A stretch of DNA of 64,000 nt from an uncultured Armatimonadota bacterium (GCA_903833215.1 CAILEM010000064.1:1-64000); one strand, 5' to 3'. Shown: positions 51,053-60,990, counted from the first letter of the stretch. The notes: generated from the sequence alone by a model not told the origin. A program made the numbers and translations.

Positions 51053-52318
51053 TTACTTGACGAGACGAACTAGGGTGCCTTGATTCAAATCGCAAACCAT
51101 TATCTCGCCATTCGCATCCGGGTTCACCGAAGTTGGCCCCGATAATGCATTTCCGGCCAAAGTTGCGTTGATTGTGGAAGTGTGATCATAGGCTTCGGAC
51201 TGAGTAGTCGCCTTTGCCTCGCCGCCACTTCCAAGCGCAAATGGAATCGACCACAGCTTGCCCGTCACATAGTCGGCAAAAAAGTACCGTCCCCGCAAGG
51301 CAGATCCGAGTCCCGTTCCTCGATAGACAAATCCACCGATGACGCACTCACCCACGCTATGAGGGTAATCAAAAAAGGGATCCGTTACGGGTGTGAAGAA
51401 CGCAGAGCCAGAGTTACCGGAATCGTGCTGCCCTTCACGTATACGCCAGCCGTAGTTTCTATGTCCTTTGCTTGCTGGCTCGAAATTGACCTCTTCGTAT
51501 GCATCCTGGCCAACGTCCCCAATAAGCATCCCACCGGTTACAGGGTCAAAGCACCACCGAAAAGGATTCCTAAGCCCAAAATCCCAGATCTCTCCACGGA
51601 CTCCCGCAACGCCAGTCCAAGGGTTGCTGCTAGGTATCCCATAGTTTTGGTTTGGATCCCCTGGGAAGTCGTCTTTCCTTGGATCGATGCGCAGCATTTT
51701 CCCAAAGAAAACCGCGGGATCTTGGGCATAGCTGTTTGGGTCATTCGATGATCCGCCATCACCGAACCCGAGATAAAGGAAGCCATCCCGCCCGAAATTC
51801 AAAGATCCTCCTTTGTGGTTCGCGAAGGATGTTTGCTGAAAGGAGAGAATCGGATAAGGCGAGGAAGCCGTAAGTCCGGTTGCATCGAGGGTGTACCGGA
51901 CAATGCGGCTCTCCAACGGGGCTCCGGCATCGTAGTGAAGGTAGGCGTAGTGATTTGAGGCAAACTGCGGATCGAAGGCCATGCCAAGGAGTCCACATTC
52001 ATCGGTGGTGTCGACCGTTCCCGTCAGATCCAGGAGCGAATTCGCCTGGAGCACATCTTTCACCAGCACCCGGATGCGCCCTGACCGTTCTAACACATAC
52101 CCAAGAGTCTTGTCGACCGGATTGGCGATATACATCATCGGGCCATTGAGCCCCGAGGCAACGACGAGACCATGAATAGGCGTGGGGCCCTCAGGGCCAA
52201 CAATCGTCCCATGGTTACTGCTGCCACCTCCACCACAGCCAAAGATCGCTATAGCGAGCGCAAGGCTCACCACCTTGATGGGTGTGGTTCCACGACCTGC
52301 TTTGATTGCGATGAACAT
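51053..52318 (-). CDS. PQQ-dependent sugar dehydrogenase-like lipoprotein
   Basis: The 421-residue protein (ATG 52318; 52348 possible) has a lipoprotein leader ending IAIFGCGGG. The body is a glucose/sorbosone dehydrogenase six-bladed propeller: ECGLLGMAFDPQFASNHYAYLHY, FANHKGGSLNFGRDGFLYLGFGDGG, DFGLRNPFRWCFDPVTGGMLIGDVGQ and YGWRIREG, with the His/Arg residues that bind PQQ in this family. It is expected to oxidise an aldose at the cell surface. Operon with the esterase downstream is likely. Confidence 0.88.
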   Translation of the reverse strand: MFIAIKAGRGTTPIKVVSLALAIAIFGCGGGGSSNHGTIVGPEGPTPIHGLVVASGLNGPMMYIANPVDKTLGYVLERSGRIRVLVKDVLQANSLLDLTGTVDTTDECGLLGMAFDPQFASNHYAYLHYDAGAPLESRIVRYTLDATGLTASSPYPILSFQQTSFANHKGGSLNFGRDGFLYLGFGDGGSSNDPNSYAQDPAVFFGKMLRIDPRKDDFPGDPNQNYGIPSSNPWTGVAGVRGEIWDFGLRNPFRWCFDPVTGGMLIGDVGQDAYEEVNFEPASKGHRNYGWRIREGQHDSGNSGSAFFTPVTDPFFDYPHSVGECVIGGFVYRGTGLGSALRGRYFFADYVTGKLWSIPFALGSGGEAKATTQSEAYDHTSTINATLAGNALSGPTSVNPDANGEIMVCDLNQGTLVRLVK

Positions 52319-52400
52319 CTCGCTGTAGTTTCCCCGATCTTCAAACAACGAATGGGGTGCCTTGACAGATTGCCAATGTCGAAGGCACCCCGTCTAGACT

Positions 52401-53696
52401 CTAGATGCTTAGAACTGGAGTCCGTATTTGTTTCGGCTTCTCTTCGCAAGGAAGAGCCCAGCCGCGGGTGCGGCATGCTTGTGCCACGCGATTTACAGCG
52501 ACCACGTACGCTGCCAATCGGCTATGAACGTTCATGTCGTGTCGGACGTCGAATACGGCCTTGAAGGCTGCCGTCATCGTTTCGTCCAAACGCTCGTGGA
52601 CCACTTCGATTTTCCATCGGTCAAAGTTTGCATTCTGAATCTGCTCGAAATAGCTGACGGTCACGCCGCCTGCGTTGCACAGAAAATCAGGAATCACAAA
52701 CACGCCATTCTTGTGAAGAATGACATCGGCTTCTGGGTCAGTTGGACCATTGGCAAGTTCGCCAACGATTTTGGCTTTGATCTTGTGAGCGTTATGAGCC
52801 GTAATCACGTTTTCGATCGCGCTCGGAAGCAAGATGTCAACTTTGAGCTCTAGAAGTGCCTCGTTTGTAATTGGATCTGCACCCGGGAAACCGACCACAC
52901 TTCCGTGCTTTGCCTTGTATTCCTGCACGGCAACAGGATCGAGCCCCTTCTTGCAGTAGATGCCGCCAAGAGAATCACTGACCGCGACAACCTTTGCATC
53001 AAAGAACTCCATGATGAGGTGATGTGCATGCATGCCCGCGTTGCCGTAGCCTTGAATAGCTACCGTCGCACCTGACAGTTTGATTTCCATCACCTTGGCC
53101 GCCTCGCGGATGGTAAACATGCCACCGCGTGCTGTTGCATCACCTCGACCCAAGGAACCGCCAAGGAAAATGGGCTTTCCGGTAATCACCCCCGCCGCGT
53201 GGTGCCCCTGGATGGTTTCGAACTCATCCATCATCCACGCCATGATCTCTGGCGTTGTGTAAACGTCCGGGGCGGGCACGTCGATGTCGGGACCGATCAA
53301 ATGCCCAATCTTTCGGATGTATCCTCGTGAGACTCTCTCCAGTTCACCTCGCGAGAGTTCTTTCGGATTGCAGATTACGCCGCCCTTTCCTCCACCAAGA
53401 GGAATATCCACGAGAGCGGTCTTCCATGTCATCCAAGCCGCCAAGGCTCGGACGGTGTCGATGGTCTCTTCGGGGTGGAATCGAATTCCGCCCTTGCAGG
53501 GGCCTCTGGCATCGTTGTACTGGACGCGGAACCCTGAGAACACCTTCACGCGGCCATTGTCCATGAGGACGGGGAAGCGGAAGTGGTGTTCTGCCAACGG
53601 CTGTCGCAGCAGCTCGTGGAGGTCCTTATCGAGGTGTAGCAAACGAGCAGCCTCGTCTAGCTGTACCTGTGCGATAGCGAAGGGATTAGTTGTCAT
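52401..53696 (-). CDS. gdhA: Glutamate dehydrogenase
   Basis: The 431-residue protein is a Glu/Leu/Phe/Val dehydrogenase: [38 protein letters not shown] with the catalytic lysine region, [32 protein letters not shown], and a Rossmann segment [18 protein letters not shown]. It interconverts glutamate and 2-oxoglutarate. Length and motifs match the hexameric type found in bacteria and archaea. An excellent AAGGAG ribosome site lies 7 bp before the ATG, in contrast with the leaderless neighbours. It stands alone between two transcription units. Confidence 0.96.
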   Translation of the reverse strand: MTTNPFAIAQVQLDEAARLLHLDKDLHELLRQPLAEHHFRFPVLMDNGRVKVFSGFRVQYNDARGPCKGGIRFHPEETIDTVRALAAWMTWKTALVDIPLGGGKGGVICNPKELSRGELERVSRGYIRKIGHLIGPDIDVPAPDVYTTPEIMAWMMDEFETIQGHHAAGVITGKPIFLGGSLGRGDATARGGMFTIREAAKVMEIKLSGATVAIQGYGNAGMHAHHLIMEFFDAKVVAVSDSLGGIYCKKGLDPVAVQEYKAKHGSVVGFPGADPITNEALLELKVDILLPSAIENVITAHNAHKIKAKIVGELANGPTDPEADVILHKNGVFVIPDFLCNAGGVTVSYFEQIQNANFDRWKIEVVHERLDETMTAAFKAVFDVRHDMNVHSRLAAYVVAVNRVAQACRTRGWALPCEEKPKQIRTPVLSI

Positions 53697-53760
53697 CTTT
53701 GACTCCTTAATGCGCTATTGCAAGTCTCCAATCCCTCGGAGACATGCAGCCCAGAATACA

Positions 53761-53795
53761 CTCAAAAGGGAGCCAACTTGGCCCCCTTTTTTGAG
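53761..53795 (-). terminator. Terminator after Gfo/Idh/MocA gene
   Basis: A long imperfect stem (CTCAAAAGGG-GCCA with its complement, 3-nt loop) ends in TTTT on the minus strand, 26 bp past the gene at 53821. It separates that unit from gdhA. Confidence 0.7.
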
Positions 53796-53820
53796 AATAT
53801 TGGAGTCGTGAGTTACTCGA

Positions 53821-55143
53821 CTAAACGCCTTGCAGTTCCCAACCAGGTCGGAAGGTTGGTTTGATCAAGGCATCAAACTCGTGCGTTCCTTTGACCTGCA
53901 TATTCTTGGCATCCCACTCCAATCGAGGACCGTTTGCCCAGATAGCGAGGTTGCCCAAGAGGACTGTTTCAGCCAACGGGCCCGAGTAATCGACAAAGTT
54001 CGAACGGGCCGGTGGTCCACCGAGGGCGGCGCGGGCAAACTCAGCCATATGTCCTGGCGATTCGTCAACCTTGATGTCTGGCATGGTTCCGCCACCAACG
54101 AGCATGAACTGAGTGTTCGATTCGTCTGGACTGTAAATCGTCGCCTTTTCGCAGACAACGATCGAACCGTTTCCGCCATAGGTGAATCCTGGGGCTAGCT
54201 TCTCATCGGGTCGCTTGCCACCGTCATGCCAGTGGACCGTAAGTGGAGGGCGACCATTTCGCTCGCCAAATTCATAGTGAACGTTTGCCCACTCTGGGAA
54301 GCTGTCATGGTTGTGTCCGCTCGTATCTGCTTGAACCGCGATTGGGTCACGAAGGTCGAGAGCCATAAACGGCATATTGAAGATATGGCATCCCATGTCT
54401 CCTAACGAACCAGTTCCAAAATCCCACCAGCCGCGCCAAGCGAATGGGTGATAACCCTCGGCGAAAGGTCGCTCTGGTCGTGGGCCAAGCCACAGCTCAA
54501 AATCCACCGTCTTGGCTGGCTTGCCTGGCTTTGGACGGTCCACGCCCTGTGGCCACCAGCCCTTGGCTCGGTCCGTCCAAAGGTGAACTTCTTTCACATG
54601 GCCAAAAACGCCGGACTTGATGAGGGCAGCTGCTTTTCGCATGTTCGTGCTGGCCGTGCTCTGGTTACCCATCTGAGTGGCGACGCCCTTCTGTCGAGCG
54701 AGCCGCTGCAGTTGTCGAGCTTCCCAAATCGTTCGGCACAATGGCTTCTCGGTGTAGCAGTGAAGGCCCTGGCGAATGGCATAGGAGGTCGCGATTGCGT
54801 GGTGGTGATCAGGCGTACTGATCACGACAGCATCAAGCTTGCCTTTCATCGCGGCGAACATTTCTCGATAATCGTCGAACGACGATGCCTTCGGATGCTC
54901 AAGCATCGCTTTCGTCCGGTTGTTGGCATCGATATCTGCCAACGCCACAATGTCACCAAACCTTGCGGCCTCGGACATGCCGCTCCAGCCCTTGCCACCA
55001 CAGCCGATAATGCCAAATCGCAATCGACCTTTTGGTGCTGCTACCGGCTCCGAGCTCTCGCCCATTGCCTTTGTCATTGCCAAACCGACCACGGCTGCTG
55101 CCGAGCCCCTAATAACGTCTCTTCTTGATAATTCCTTTGCCAT
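53821..55143 (-). CDS. Tat-exported Gfo/Idh/MocA oxidoreductase 1
   Basis: The 440-residue protein has a twin-arginine leader (LSRRDVIRGSAAAVVGLAM), a Rossmann start FGIIGCGGKGWSGM, VISTPDHHHAIATSYAIRQGLHCYTEKPLCRT with the EKP motif, and a C-terminal substrate domain with GSLGDMGCHIF. Exported members of this NAD(P)-binding family are common in planctomycetes and related phyla and are thought to oxidise sugars or sugar alcohols, probably carrying a tightly bound cofactor through Tat. It lies downstream of the ThuA-like gene on the same strand. Confidence 0.93.
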   Translation of the reverse strand: MAKELSRRDVIRGSAAAVVGLAMTKAMGESSEPVAAPKGRLRFGIIGCGGKGWSGMSEAARFGDIVALADIDANNRTKAMLEHPKASSFDDYREMFAAMKGKLDAVVISTPDHHHAIATSYAIRQGLHCYTEKPLCRTIWEARQLQRLARQKGVATQMGNQSTASTNMRKAAALIKSGVFGHVKEVHLWTDRAKGWWPQGVDRPKPGKPAKTVDFELWLGPRPERPFAEGYHPFAWRGWWDFGTGSLGDMGCHIFNMPFMALDLRDPIAVQADTSGHNHDSFPEWANVHYEFGERNGRPPLTVHWHDGGKRPDEKLAPGFTYGGNGSIVVCEKATIYSPDESNTQFMLVGGGTMPDIKVDESPGHMAEFARAALGGPPARSNFVDYSGPLAETVLLGNLAIWANGPRLEWDAKNMQVKGTHEFDALIKPTFRPGWELQGV

Positions 55144-55249
55144 GTGAAACCTTCGGCGAATAGTCTAACGCGATTGACTGCGCTAGACGTGATTGTCTGA
55201 CCCATTTTTCGGAACGGGTCGTGTTTTGATCAAAAAAGCGGCGACTTGC

Positions 55250-55966
55250 CTACTTGCGCTTGCTGCTTCCGCAAGCCCATTCGATACCTTCGGAAAGCAT
55301 CTTGAGATAGATTGGGTCACGGAAAGAATCTTGGGTATGTCCCATGCCGGTGTACCAGCTTCGGCCACCCTCGAACTCGTGGTACCACATGATCGGATGG
55401 TCTTCTCCCATCTTCGATCCCTTGTAGCTACTTTGATCGAGCGACGCCAAAACATGAACGTTTGGCCTTGGATTGACGCGGTAGTCGTACCATTCATCCC
55501 ATCGCTTCCATGGGTTTGGAAGTGCCTGAGTGCTTGAGTGGGAAGTATCTTCAACCTTGACCACGGCATCTGCCTGAGCGGGATGCTGCAGGAACCAGGC
55601 TCCAACGAGGTCTTTGTACCAGGGCCAATTGTATTCGCAATCGGCTGCCGCGTGGACGCCTACGAATCCTCCACCAGAGTGGATGAAGCCTTGAAGGGCT
55701 TTTTCCTGCTTCTTGTCGAGAATGGTTCCGGTGGTACTTAGGAACACGACCGCGTCGAACGCCTTGAGCGCCTTGGAGTCGATTAGGTTTGCGTCTTCGG
55801 ACAGAGTTACCGACCAACCGCGATCTAGCGCAATGTCGGAGATGGCTTTTCGGCCAACGGGAATGGAATCATGGCGAAACCCGGCGGTCTTAGAGAACAC
55901 CAAAATGGACCTATGGGCGGCGTTGCCTTGGATGGCTGCGGCGCATAACATCGCGGATAACAGCAT
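55250..55966 (-). CDS. Secreted ThuA-like protein
   Basis: The 238-residue protein has a leader (MLLSAMLCAAAIQGNA) and a ThuA domain: RSILVFSKTAGFRHDSIPVG, DAVVFLSTTGTILDKKQEKALQGFIHSGGGFVGVHAA and WYTGMGHTQDSF. ThuA is a glutamine-amidotransferase-like fold linked to trehalose and 3-keto-trehalose use. Its partner in many genomes is a Gfo/Idh/MocA oxidoreductase, as found next to it here (106 bp downstream). Confidence 0.9.
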   Translation of the reverse strand: MLLSAMLCAAAIQGNAAHRSILVFSKTAGFRHDSIPVGRKAISDIALDRGWSVTLSEDANLIDSKALKAFDAVVFLSTTGTILDKKQEKALQGFIHSGGGFVGVHAAADCEYNWPWYKDLVGAWFLQHPAQADAVVKVEDTSHSSTQALPNPWKRWDEWYDYRVNPRPNVHVLASLDQSSYKGSKMGEDHPIMWYHEFEGGRSWYTGMGHTQDSFRDPIYLKMLSEGIEWACGSSKRK

Positions 55967-56040
55967 CCGAGGATGGTACCGCGCCGCAAGTCAGAAACAC
56001 TCTATTGATTACCGGCTATAACTTCCGAGTCAAACAGCGA

Positions 56041-56046
56041 TAGAAT
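56041..56046 (+). promoter_or_regulatory. -10 box 7 bp before start codon
   Basis: TAGAAT lies 7 bp before GTG 56054 with no ribosome site between, as for a leaderless message. Confidence 0.55.
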
Positions 56047-56053
56047 ACTCCTC

Positions 56054-57523
56054 GTGCCGAAGTTAGAGGTCCAGAACATCGTTATGGAGTTTCCCGCCGT
56101 TCGTGCGCTCGATGGAGTATCGATAGCGTTCGAGTCAGGAGAGGTCCATGGAATCGTCGGCGAGAACGGCGCCGGCAAAAGCACGCTGATGAAAATCCTC
56201 AGCGGAGTCCAACATCCCACCTCTGGCAACATCCTGATTGACGGTCAACCAGTGAGTTTGTCAGGCGTCCGCGAAGCTTTGAGGCGTGGGATTGCGATGA
56301 TCCACCAGGAGCTGAATCTCGTCGACGAATTAACCGTCGCTGAAAACGTCTACCTCGGTCGAGAAATCACCAAGGGCGGAGTGCTTGATCGTGCGAAGAT
56401 GATCGAAGCGACCGACAAAACCCTTGCCGAGATCCATGCGTCCTTTCCTGCTTCCATCAAAGTGGGTGGGCTCTCTATTGCGAGTAAGCAATTGGTTGAG
56501 ATCGCCAAAGCAGTTGCTGTCGACGCGTCGATTCTGATCATGGATGAACCCACCGCAGTTCTCAGCGATCCTGAGGCGGATTCTCTGTTCGAGTTGATTG
56601 CACGACTGAAAGCACGCGGCACCACGATTCTGTACATCTCCCACCGACTGACCGAGGTTTGCGCGATATGCGATCGGATTACGGTCCTGCGAGATGGCGC
56701 CTGGATCGCCACCGTGCCGGCCAAACAAGCGAATCCCGCAGAACTGGCGGGATTAATGGTTGGACGTGACCTTGGAGATTTCTATCCACCCAAAATTCCA
56801 TCGCCAAACGCCGGCCCGATCCTTGAGATCGACAATATTTGTGGAGCAAGCTTCTCCGTCCGTCCAGGTGAAATTCTCGGCTTGGCGGGACTCGTGGGCG
56901 CGGGCCGTACCGAACTCGCCGAAGCTATTGTCGGAGCGAGACCTCATTCGGGCGGTGAGATTCGGTTGAGCGGTACTCGAATCAAAATTCGAAGCACCAA
57001 AGAAGCGATGAAGCACGGTATCGCCTATGTCAGTGAAGACCGCAAAGCACTGGGTCTCCATCTTTCATTGAATGCCATTCAAAACACCACGTTGGCGAAT
57101 CTGAACGCTTACGGGAAGGTCGTGCCCAATCGTACAACTGAGCGTTCCTCGACCGAAACCTGGAAGAAGGAATTCGATATTCGCGTTGGGGACCTTGACG
57201 CTCCTGTCATAAGCATGAGCGGTGGCAACCAGCAGAAGATCGCCATCGCGAAGTGGCTGGAGACCAAGCCAAAAGTGCTCATTCTTGACGAGCCGACGCG
57301 AGGTGTGGATGTTGGTGCCAAGCGTGAGATGTACAACTTGATTTTGAGATTGGCCACAGAGGGGATGGCCTGTATCGTGATATCTTCCGAATTGCCCGAG
57401 ATCATCGGGCTATGCCACCGGGCGATCATCATGCGTGAAGGAAAGGTAATGGGTGAACTTAAGGATGAACAATTGAGCGAAGAGGCTGTGATGCGTTTGG
57501 CGGCAGGAGTGTTGGCAGCGTGA
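56054..57523 (+). CDS. Sugar ABC transporter ATP-binding protein (RbsA type)
   Basis: The 489-residue protein contains two ABC domains. The first has Walker A GENGAGKST, a signature region near SIASKQLVEIAKA and Walker B ILIMDEPTA. The second has the degenerate Walker A GLVGAGRTEL and an intact signature SGGNQQK with LILDEPTRGVD. This is the CUT2 layout for monosaccharide import. GTG start with TAGAAT 7 bp upstream. The permease GTG overlaps its stop codon (GTGA), and the binding-protein gene follows, so the operon order is A-C-B. Confidence 0.95.
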   Translation: MPKLEVQNIVMEFPAVRALDGVSIAFESGEVHGIVGENGAGKSTLMKILSGVQHPTSGNILIDGQPVSLSGVREALRRGIAMIHQELNLVDELTVAENVYLGREITKGGVLDRAKMIEATDKTLAEIHASFPASIKVGGLSIASKQLVEIAKAVAVDASILIMDEPTAVLSDPEADSLFELIARLKARGTTILYISHRLTEVCAICDRITVLRDGAWIATVPAKQANPAELAGLMVGRDLGDFYPPKIPSPNAGPILEIDNICGASFSVRPGEILGLAGLVGAGRTELAEAIVGARPHSGGEIRLSGTRIKIRSTKEAMKHGIAYVSEDRKALGLHLSLNAIQNTTLANLNAYGKVVPNRTTERSSTETWKKEFDIRVGDLDAPVISMSGGNQQKIAIAKWLETKPKVLILDEPTRGVDVGAKREMYNLILRLATEGMACIVISSELPEIIGLCHRAIIMREGKVMGELKDEQLSEEAVMRLAAGVLAA

Positions 57524-58518
57524 AGAAATCGAACTTACTCGCCGAATACGGTGCCCTCGTCGCCTTGATCCTGCTCTTCGTTATCAACGTAGCGACTCGC
57601 GGCGGGAACTTTCTCCAGATTGAAAACCTGCGTAACTTGGTCAGCCAAAACGCAGCGGTTGGAGTCATCGCTGTCGGAATGACACTCGTGATCATCGCGG
57701 GAGGGATCGACCTATCTGTTGGTAGCTTGACCGCAATGTGTGGCGCGGTAAGCATTTTGGTGATCAACAAATTCGCCGCATCTGGGATGAATCCAAACCT
57801 GGCGATCATGTTGGCTTCGCTAGGTGCCATCGCGATCGGTGCCCTTGCTGGACTGTTCAATGGAATCGTCGTCGCCTACGGTCGTGTCGCCGCATTCGTG
57901 GTCACTTTGGGTGGTCTGGCTGGATTCCGATCGATTGCACTGGTGCTTGGAAATGGCGGCGAAATTCGATCTCAGTCGCCAGCCCTCCAGGATTTCGGCT
58001 TTGGCGGTATGGCGATTCCATTCGCAAAAGACGCCGGTGGCGGGCCAGTCTTGTTCTACTGGAGTGCAATTGTCTTCGTCGCGATCGCCCTTATCGGCGG
58101 GTTCTTGCTCAATAGAACGCGCTTCGGTCGATATATCATCGCGGTCGGAGCAAACCCGAGAGCATCTGAATATTCGGCGATCAACATCCAAACGGTGCGT
58201 CTCGCGGTATACACGTTGCTCGGGGCATTGGTTGGTCTTGCATCGGTTCTCGTCGCGGCAAGAATGAACTCGGTCGGAACAGGCTCGGTAGGTCTGTACT
58301 ACGAACTTGATGCGATCGCTGCGGTCGTCATTGGGGGAACCAGTCTTAGGGGCGGAAAGGGACGAATTTGGGGAACGGTTGTCGGTGTGTTGCTCCTAAC
58401 CCTCATCTCGAATATGATTACGGCGTATCACATCGACACCAACTGGCAGGGACTCGTAAGGGGCATCGTTATACTAGTCGCCGTGCTAATTCAAAGGGGA
58501 AAGAAGGAAGATGAATAG
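57520..58518 (+). CDS. Sugar ABC transporter permease (RbsC type)
   Basis: The 332-residue membrane protein has about 8-10 hydrophobic segments and the CUT2 permease motifs VGVIAVGMTLVIIAGGIDLSVGS and AVVIGGTSLRGGKGRIWGT. It forms the channel for the RbsA-type ATPase upstream. GTGA overlap with the upstream gene and an 8-bp overlap with the binding-protein gene show tight coupling. Sugar specificity is unknown; ribose, xylose or inositol are typical for the family. Confidence 0.95.
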   Translation: MKKSNLLAEYGALVALILLFVINVATRGGNFLQIENLRNLVSQNAAVGVIAVGMTLVIIAGGIDLSVGSLTAMCGAVSILVINKFAASGMNPNLAIMLASLGAIAIGALAGLFNGIVVAYGRVAAFVVTLGGLAGFRSIALVLGNGGEIRSQSPALQDFGFGGMAIPFAKDAGGGPVLFYWSAIVFVAIALIGGFLLNRTRFGRYIIAVGANPRASEYSAINIQTVRLAVYTLLGALVGLASVLVAARMNSVGTGSVGLYYELDAIAAVVIGGTSLRGGKGRIWGTVVGVLLLTLISNMITAYHIDTNWQGLVRGIVILVAVLIQRGKKEDE

Positions 58519-59521
58519 ATTCAAAACATTGTTCGGTATCACACTGGGCATTTCACTCGTCATGCTCGTGGGGTGCAAGGCAGGTACCGACGGTGGTGCT
58601 ACGGCCAGCGGCGGCGCTGGCCCGTCCGCAGCAACGCCGGGCAAAAAGTTCAAAATTGGCGTTTCGATTCCTGCCGCCGACCACGGTTGGACGGCCGGAG
58701 TCAAATATTGGGCAGACTATGCTTCCAAGCAGAATCCCGACATCGAGTGGATCATCCAAGACGCGAAAGAACCCGGCGATCAGATCACCGGTCTTGAGAA
58801 CATGAAGACACAAGGCGTCGATGCATTGGTCATCCTCGCCACCGAGAGTGCTCCTCTTACCCCGATCGCTGAGAAGCTCCACAACGCTGGAATTCTGATC
58901 GTCAATGTCGACCGTGGATTCACCTTGCCGGTTGCTGACGTGTTCGTCGAAGGCGATAACAAAGCATTCGGCCGCAAATCGGCTGAGTACATCGTGAAGA
59001 AGCTCGGCGGCAAAGGAAAGATTGCCATTCTCGAAGGCGTGCCCTGCACCGTCAACACTGATCGCGTCAATGCTGCCAAGGCCGTTTTCAGCGCCAACCC
59101 CGGCATTCAGATCGTTGCAGAAGACAGCGGCAAGTGGAATCGCGAAAAAGCTGAGAGCGTCATGCAGAACATGCTTGTCGCCAATCCTCAGATCGATGCC
59201 ATCTGGGCAAGCGACGACGACATGGCACTTGGTGCAGAGTCTGCCCTCAAAGCAGCCGGTCGAAACAAAAACGTTTGGATTCTAGGCGGTGGCGGAATGA
59301 AGGACATCGTCAAGCGCGTTATGGACAAAGATCCGCTGTACCCAGCCGACATCACCTATCCGCCGTCCATGATTGGTTTTGGCATCCAAACCGCGGCTGG
59401 CATCCTCAGAGCGGGCAAAGACAATGCCAAGAAGTACATTCCTCGCCATGTGATGATCGACCTAGACCTCATTCTTCCTGAGAACGCCAAGGACTACTAC
59501 TTCCCTGACTCGGTCTATTGA
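58511..59521 (+). CDS. Sugar-binding lipoprotein (RbsB type)
   Basis: The 336-residue protein has a lipoprotein leader (MNRFKTLFGITLGISLVMLVGC, lipidated Cys22), a Gly/Ala/Ser linker and a type I periplasmic-binding fold: KIGVSIPAADHGWTAGVKYWA, GVDALVILATESAPLTP, NTDRVNAAKAVF and DAIWASDDDMALGA. It delivers the sugar to the RbsC/RbsA-type proteins. An ABC transporter with its own binding protein as the last gene is followed by a 22-bp stem terminator. Confidence 0.94.
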   Translation: MNRFKTLFGITLGISLVMLVGCKAGTDGGATASGGAGPSAATPGKKFKIGVSIPAADHGWTAGVKYWADYASKQNPDIEWIIQDAKEPGDQITGLENMKTQGVDALVILATESAPLTPIAEKLHNAGILIVNVDRGFTLPVADVFVEGDNKAFGRKSAEYIVKKLGGKGKIAILEGVPCTVNTDRVNAAKAVFSANPGIQIVAEDSGKWNREKAESVMQNMLVANPQIDAIWASDDDMALGAESALKAAGRNKNVWILGGGGMKDIVKRVMDKDPLYPADITYPPSMIGFGIQTAAGILRAGKDNAKKYIPRHVMIDLDLILPENAKDYYFPDSVY

Positions 59522-59546
59522 TCGGTTGACGGGATAAGATCTCCAG

Positions 59547-59594
59547 AAACAAAAAGAGTGTTGAGCGGTTCGCCGCTCAACACTCTTTTTGTTT
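59547..59594. terminator. Bidirectional rho-independent terminator
   Basis: A perfect 22-bp stem with a TTCG loop, rich in A on one arm and T on the other, lies between the convergent RbsB-type gene and Gfo/Idh/MocA 2. It works on both strands. Confidence 0.95.
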
Positions 59595-59610
59595 TGCCTT
59601 CGAGTCGTTC

Positions 59611-60990
59611 TTAAAACTCTCGATTTGGATTGAGGCCCGGCATTGGGACCGGATAGCGACCGTTGGCACCTGGCATCAAAGGAGCGTCTGACTGGAGGGT
59701 TAAAGTGTCGAGACCTGGAGCAAATTCGTGCTCACAATTGAGCATTTGGTCGAAAGTGATTTCCTGGCCGGTATGAGCCGCCATTCTTCCCATACTTGAA
59801 ACCAAGCTGGCTTCAACGCCGCGTTTGACTTCGTTATATGGCTTGTTGTGGCGAATCGCTTCGATAAGCGAATCCCACTCGTTCTGGTATGGGTTGCTGT
59901 TGTCGGTCGACTGCCACTTGGGCGTGCCAACTGTGTTGTGTCCCTTGTAGATGGCGGAAGGTCCGCCACAGTCGTTTGCACGCGCAGCAATCGCTATTCC
60001 CTTCGAACCTTGAACGTAGCTGGAATAGATTCCTTTGGCACCCACCATACAGCGGCCGTCAAAGTACATCTTGGTTCCGTCCGAGAAGGTGTACTCGACC
60101 GAGTAGGTGTCCAGGTTCTGATCGACGTAGGTCACGCCTTCTGGACTCTGGCGATAGTGCCTACCGCCAAGTGCCTGAGCCGATACTGGCCAAGCATTCT
60201 TCATCCAGCAGAGATGATCGACGTGGTGAATGTAGAAATCGTTGAAGCAGCCGCCGCTTGCCCACAGGAAGCTGTGGAATCGACGAATCTGGTATTCCAT
60301 GTGGCTAATGTTGTCCGGCTTCGGCAGAGACTGGAAGAATCCAGCTGGCTCATGCATTCGGTAACCGCGCATCAAGATGATTTCGCCCAGTTCGCCGTGC
60401 TGGATCCGATCGTGAAGCTCAATCATCGCCTTCGAGTGGCGAGACATCAGTCCAACGCCAACCTTGAGGTTCGCGGCTGTCGCTTCTTCAGCAAGCTTCA
60501 ACATGCGTCGGCTTCCAGGGCCGTCGACGGATACAGGCTTCTCCATGAACACGTTTAGCTTTTTGCTAATCGCGTAGGTGAAATGGACCCAGCGAAATGC
60601 AGGAGGTGTGGTCAAGATGACGACGTCTCCGGGCTTCAGCGCGTCCATTGCATGCTTGTAGGCATCAAATCCAAGGAATTTTCGGTCGTCAGGGACGTCC
60701 ATATTCTTCCCAACCGCTTGGGTCAGGTTGTCAAATGTCGCCTTGAGGCGATCCTCGAACGCGTCGGCCATTGCGACGAGCTTGATCGGACCACTCTTTG
60801 TGGACAGAGCGTTGACGGCAGCACCGCCACCGCGACCGCCGCATCCCACCAGTGCGACCTGAATCATTTCATCGCCTCCGGGGTGAACGAGCGGAATGGG
60901 AATACCGGAGAGCATAGTTGCAGCCGCCAGGCCGCCGGTAGCCTGAAGGAACTCACGTCGCGAAGGTGTAGAAGTCTTATCGGTGTTCAT
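59611..60990 (-). CDS. Tat-exported Gfo/Idh/MocA oxidoreductase 2
   Basis: The 459-residue protein has a twin-arginine leader (SRREFLQATGGLAAATML), Rossmann start VALVGCGGRGGGAAVNAL, VVILTTPPAFRWVHFTYAISKKLNVFMEKPVSVDG with EKP, and a metal- or substrate-site-like FNDFYIHHVDHLCWMKNAW. It is a member of the exported family found three times here, but only modestly similar to the other two. It is divergent from the third copy (129 bp between starts). Substrate is likely a sugar or cyclitol. Confidence 0.92.
   Translation of the reverse strand: MNTDKTSTPSRREFLQATGGLAAATMLSGIPIPLVHPGGDEMIQVALVGCGGRGGGAAVNALSTKSGPIKLVAMADAFEDRLKATFDNLTQAVGKNMDVPDDRKFLGFDAYKHAMDALKPGDVVILTTPPAFRWVHFTYAISKKLNVFMEKPVSVDGPGSRRMLKLAEEATAANLKVGVGLMSRHSKAMIELHDRIQHGELGEIILMRGYRMHEPAGFFQSLPKPDNISHMEYQIRRFHSFLWASGGCFNDFYIHHVDHLCWMKNAWPVSAQALGGRHYRQSPEGVTYVDQNLDTYSVEYTFSDGTKMYFDGRCMVGAKGIYSSYVQGSKGIAIAARANDCGGPSAIYKGHNTVGTPKWQSTDNSNPYQNEWDSLIEAIRHNKPYNEVKRGVEASLVSSMGRMAAHTGQEITFDQMLNCEHEFAPGLDTLTLQSDAPLMPGANGRYPVPMPGLNPNREF

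Noticed and set aside
54448-55128. 226-residue plus-strand ORF
   Set aside because: Antisense of Gfo/Idh/MocA 1, which has full family motifs.
59848-60558. 236-residue plus-strand ORF
   Set aside because: Antisense of Gfo/Idh/MocA 2.
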